A DNA stretch of 64,000 nucleotides. It comes from Plazaster borealis. Taxonomy: Eukaryota; Echinodermata; Asteroidea; Forcipulatida; Labidiasteridae. A program made the position numbers and the translations under genes. Location of the stretch: assembly GCA_021014325.1 (NCBI GenBank), contig CM037474.1:8681130-8745129 (forward strand). Reading direction: 5' to 3'. Shown piece after piece: positions 36,801 through 42,800 of the stretch (its first letter is position 1; each line of letters opens with the position of its first letter). Below the pieces are notes generated by a model. It was not told the origin of the DNA and made no database searches. It saw only the letters and a program-made list of their open reading frames with translations.

Positions 36801-39800
36801 GCAAACACAGAGCTACCAACATTGATTATACAACAAGCTGGTAGTCATTGCACAGCATATCGCCATAAGACTGTCAGATCCTGTCAGAAATGGAAAGTCA
36901 ATAGTGATCCGACCCTCGGAATTGTTCAAAAAGGTCTAATCCCGTTTTAGCATGTTTGGTGAAATATTTCCCTGTGAAAAAAATCAGTGAAATGAAAAAT
37001 CCTTCCAAGCAAGATGGCCAGCATTTATATAAACGTGTGTCTGAAAGCCATGCTAAGTGAACAAATACCGTAATCTTTGGCTTATAAGCAGCGGCTCATA
37101 CGTTAATTTTGACGCAAAAAAATAATAATGCGGCTTGTACATGTACATCGGGCGGCTTATACGCCGACGTATTAATATGAAGAACAGAAACCAGCGCACA
37201 TTTTTTAAAGAAAGATCGTTTGTAAAATATTTCTAGATAAAAAACCAATTGAAAAACGACAACAAAAAACAAATAAAAAACGAACAATACCAACTAAAAC
37301 CTGCAAAACATGGCCTGTGTGATGTGATGATTGTGACGAAACTGTGTTAAAAATCCCAACACATCTTTTGAGCCAAGCGAACTTGGCCCCATGCTCGTTT
37401 CGAGTATGACTTTCGCTGGTGACCGTTTGTATCGATCTTATTCCGTGAAGAAGCAGGTAACCAGTGGGAGATCACCATGCAGTGTTGTTTGTAAACGTTT
37501 TCCAACTGCCCTCATTGTTGGGACTTCAGTCCCCTTGAACAAGAATGCAGCGGCACTTGTGTTAGCTCAAACACGCGACACCGCCACGGCTTATGAGTGG
37601 GACACAAAGAACCAGGCAGGGGGGGGGGTCACCATGCGGTAGTGTTAAATGTTAATGTTGACAAAACGTTTTCCAACCGCCCTCATTGTTGGAGTTCAGT
37701 CCACTTGAACAAGCAGCGGCACTGTGTCAGCTCTAGCCCGAACATCTGATGTCACACTTCAAGGCTCGTGAATAACGCCAGATAGCGGCCTTGAGCCAAT
37801 GGAGGGATCCTGGTAGATGTACCTTTGACCTCGCATCCATTCCACAGCAGAGGTTCGTACTACTACAGTCACACGTGTACATGCATTACATTGTGTATTT
37901 ATGGTATAAACAACATTACATTCAAACATTATGAACACGGACGCGCGCAGCATGCAGCAGACGATCGAAAAGTTCATGTTATAACGATTCATCTTCTGCT
38001 CGCTGTACTGTTGCCAGTAGAATCCTTAAAATGATAACTTAGCGCCCAGAAGTCACAACATTAAAATAAACTAATTTGGCTGAACTTAATGAACAAAAGA
38101 AATGGAAATATAACTGTTCCCCACAGTAGACCTCTCATCTTGATGGCAAATGCAGGAATTAACCCAACTTCCAGAAAAAGGGAGTACAAGTACATACCAT
38201 GCTAATTGACTGCAGGTATTTCAGCTATGACTTCCAGTTATATTCAAATGTTTGTGCGTATTGGGTCCCTGCAGCTCAAGAGTACACTTTACCAATTAAA
38301 GGAATATTCTCTGAGTGGACTTATTATCTAACACATTCCATTTCTACATTCATCATACCTCAGCATTTAATTTACGGGTGTGGCGTTAAAGAATAATCCA
38401 AAATACTTTCTAGTAACTTTGAGGTCAGCTGGTTACAGTATGCATGATTCAATAAAGGGCGCTGATGGCAGTTAAATAAAAAGGGCACAGTAAGTTCATG
38501 GTTTGAAATGTCAGTGATTTTGAGGGCATCCTGGTAATACCACAGGTAATCTACCTCTATTGTGTCGGTTATTTTTAGGCCTGTGTATTCTTCAACAAAA
38601 TTAATAAAGTTCCTTTGAATGAAAACAACCAAACCCCAAAACCACCCCAATTAAATAAGACCATCCATAAGAGATAACTTACGAGCACCAGAGCAGATTA
38701 ATGGTCTGTGTCCATTGCTTGTGTTGACCCTGACTGAGGCAGGCTCTGCGGAATGCTTCTCCTGACATAAACAGGATGGTATTGTATAAAAGTTGTAACC
38801 TAAAAAGATATTCAAAGACAAACAAATTCAATCCAGTCAGTCACAGTAGATTGTTAAAATAGTGTTTTCAACAGGTAAAAATATCCTGTTTGCTCAGTAA
38901 TCAAACCGTTTCAAGATTAACCATGTGACATACTTTTGAAATAAAGTTGTACCTACATGCTTTGGATTTGCATGGTAACCGATGTGCTTTCAGGATCAGG
39001 GCTGTACCCTACATGCTTTGAGGTTCACTCACGGCTGCACCCTTAACCAGTCAACGCCAGAAGACGTGTAAACATGCCAATATTGTCTGCGCAAGAAATC
39101 TGATGACATGTAAGCCCACTTTTGTATACACTTGGAATACCAGAACATTAACATGCTCAAACATTTCATCATGTAGCCTGCACAGTGCATAACTCACCGT
39201 GCAATGCTTAATTTCCCCACAAAGGGCACTGAAATTCATGTTCAAAATCTCCATTTTTCCAGGGTTTGGAATCCCCAATTCCAGACTTTCATCCTTTTGT
39301 TGAACAAACAAGGATTATGAGAGGCTGCCACAACTGTTAGGTGTTCGTAGCAATGCTTGGAACACCTCTTGTTTTTGTTTTTTGGTGGTTTTTTTAAAAA
39401 TTACTTCTTAGGTGGACAGTTTGAAGTTCTATCATTGTCAAAGTAAAAAAGAGAGAACTAATTGAGAGAGAACTAATTACCAATACCTGACAGAAACAAC
39501 TCCTAGCATTTCCTTAGAAATGTGTCTCAGTATGAGTGCGTTTAATACAAATGTGGTCAAACGGAAAAGGACCTGAAAGGACAAACATAAAATAGCCTCT
39601 ATTATTGTGGGTCATAAAAGATATTTAAATTTAACTTATTATTATAATAATAATAATAATGCACAGCTTTTATATAGCGCCTCACACAAAAGGAAATCAA
39701 ATACAATAATCAAAATGGATTTAATTAGAAATCATCCCATTCCTTGAAAAGATTCAGTCTGAAATCATTTCTTAAAAGAGTAACAATTTCTTATAAATAT

Positions 39801-42800
39801 GAATTGGGTTTACAGTAAGCCTTACAAAAGGCCACTTTTGTAGACCTAAAAACTAAAAACATTTAGCAAAACTTTCTTTCATTTAAAACTCCAAAAGCTG
39901 AATTTGTACATACTCGTACTCAAGAATTGTCTCGTACATGTATGTACTCTAACATGTAGGTGAAAGTTCTATCTGATTTGGACTTCCGACAGTTTGAGAT
40001 TGACTAAATAAACTGGACTTGAAAATTGACCTTTAAACTTGATATTTAATAATTCATTTGCAAATTACTGTGACTGAAAATTATTGCTTGATAAGAACAG
40101 GCACGCAGCTGCAGTTTGTCAAACAGGAAAAGTTTCAGGCTTTGGTTTTCAATTTTTAATGTAAGCGCGCAGACAATCCATAAATTTTAGGTAGCTGGTA
40201 TGCGCATGAAACATAATGCAAAGCATACAGTGGAACACAAACCAAAGCTCATAGTCTGGTTCTTGAATATATGCATAAATAGTTAAATACATGAATAGAA
40301 CATTTCTAAAATATCGGTGAAAGATAAACTCACATATTCTGATGATTGTTACTGTTTTTTTTCCCATTAAAGATATTTACTTGTATTATTGGCATAACAG
40401 TGTGAGGAGCCGGTCTTCATTGACCTCGGTTGGTGGTTGGACGCTGTTTTTTAATGGACCAAGCCGAAGGAGAGGTCCATTAACAGGGACCAGCCAACAA
40501 CCCGATCATTACCACACAGTGAAGACTGGCTCCTCACACTGTTATTACCTTAATAAAAACAATAATTGTCAACATAGGTCTTTATAAGAACAAATTATTG
40601 CGACATTGCAATACAATGTATCAACGAGCACAATTGTTACTAAAGTGTAGATAGACAATTCTCCTGAAGACGAGCAGAGTATACTGTTCGAAACGTCGAG
40701 ACCCCACCGGCTCTTTTTAGAGCCAACACTCCCACAAAAGGATTTTTACACATGGTTTTACCGGCAAGTTTACTATTTATTTTAGTTACTTCTTATATGT
40801 ATGCAGGAAGTTCTGCAGGTCGCCCGATCCTCAGATGCAATAACAGTGTGTTTCAACCCTAGCACTAGCAGAGTCTTTCTTGATGGCTAAAAAGAATCAG
40901 CTAGGGTCGAAACGTCAAGCCACTAACTATTTTTTGCAGGTATATAATAGATTATGAGCGACTCTAGGTCGATCCAAATAAATTTCCATTTCAGAGAGGC
41001 GAACTTAAATTAAATTGGCCGGAGATAAGAATACAATTTTGTGCCAAATGCGCCAAACAATAATAGCAGGACACTTTTCATAGGTTGCTGATGTTTTATT
41101 CTAAGAAAAAATCGTGCTTAGTACCACGGTAATAGGGTATTCTGTTGTACTATTTGTAAACAACAGGGTAAACAACAGATGTCAGTTTTGCCGTATATTA
41201 TTTTAATAAAAAGTTTAGTAAAAAAAGCCGTGTAGTTAACAATTTGGGGAGCCATATATGCACGAAAAAACAAAACCCACTCAATGCTCTGAATGGAGAA
41301 GAAGAAGAATGCTTAAAAATATAGCATTTAGCTACCTTTCTTCTAATTATTATACATTAACATAAAATTTGCATTAGGTTTGGCTCATGACAAGATCGAC
41401 GTCTGACACCAAGATGCTCCAGAGTCATTCCGAACGACTGCAACAGTCCATCTTTCGACTTCCAGCACGTCCAGTCACTCCTGTTTCAGAAGTAAAAACT
41501 TTTACAGAAGTAAAAACTTTTCATATACTTAAAAACTTTTCATATACTTATTAATTCAATATTTAGGTTCAGCGCGACTCTGGAGCGTCGCTCAAAAAAA
41601 CTAAGTCCAAACAATGGGAGAACAAAGAGAAGTCCTTGATTTACGGGATTCACAAACGGGTGTGTGTGAGTGTGTCTATCCATTTAAACCGAGGACCTTA
41701 ACAAAAGGGATCCGGGTGTTTGACAGAGCGAGGACGTTTTTTCAATTTCAAACTGTTTTTTTATTATTACGCTAGCACGTTTAACCAGATGGGTTTTAAA
41801 TTTCTAAAAGTCTTTGGCTTATTCTTTAAGTTTCAAAACACAAACACAATATTTCAATTTCAAACTGTTTTTATTATTACGCTAGCACGTTTAACCAGAT
41901 GGGTTTTAAATTTCTTAAAGTCTTTGGCTTATTGGCTTATTCTTGACACTTCCGCAGTTACTTTCATTGGCAAAACATTAACGATTTTCAATAAAGCAAT
42001 TTGATGGGTGTTTCCTGAATATTTTTTTTAAGTGACAGTTGACAGTAAAACTAACTCTTAACCCTGATGTCTTGATGTGATCTGATGATGTCAACGCAAC
42101 TTTACTGTCGTCATGTGGTCAATGTGTAATGCATCATCCCCTTGCACTATGATCAGATCATCAACAGTGCAAATTGTTATGCGTAACAGTTATTCAGGTG
42201 TGCTAACTGCCCAGTTTACCTGTCTAGCGGGACCCGCAGTACAGGAATTTGCACAAAACAAAGAACATTGCAAAAACGCGTACAAGTGCGCAAATGGGGG
42301 ATAATGAACGGGACGGGAACAAAATTAATTCGACTGACAAATAATACAAAACAGGAAAAAACAGGACGAGAAAATAATGAACAGGGCGGAAAAAATTAAC
42401 GGGGCTGGGGAAATAATACGGGAAAAGAAAAAAGAAAAGGGACTAATAAATGATACGGGACAGGAAAATAATAAACTGAACAGGGTACAAACAGGGACAG
42501 GGTAATTTGTATTGTGACCTCACACATTTTGCTTAGCAATTAAGATTGATACAAAGTTAAGATCAATCTTAGTGCGTTGTGAAATCGGAACAGCGTGGAA
42601 CTCTAGCGGGACCCGCGGTTTCCCACTAGTTATAATAATACTTGGTTCTTATATAGTGCTTTATCACACCCAATGGGCGTATCAAAGCGCTCAGAATTTT
42701 TTCCTGCAAGGTATGTGGAGCTACGTTTTGAAGTAAGAGACCTATTCATTTATGTTTACAAGGTGCTGTGGCGCAATGTGCTGCTGATCAAACAAGGAAC

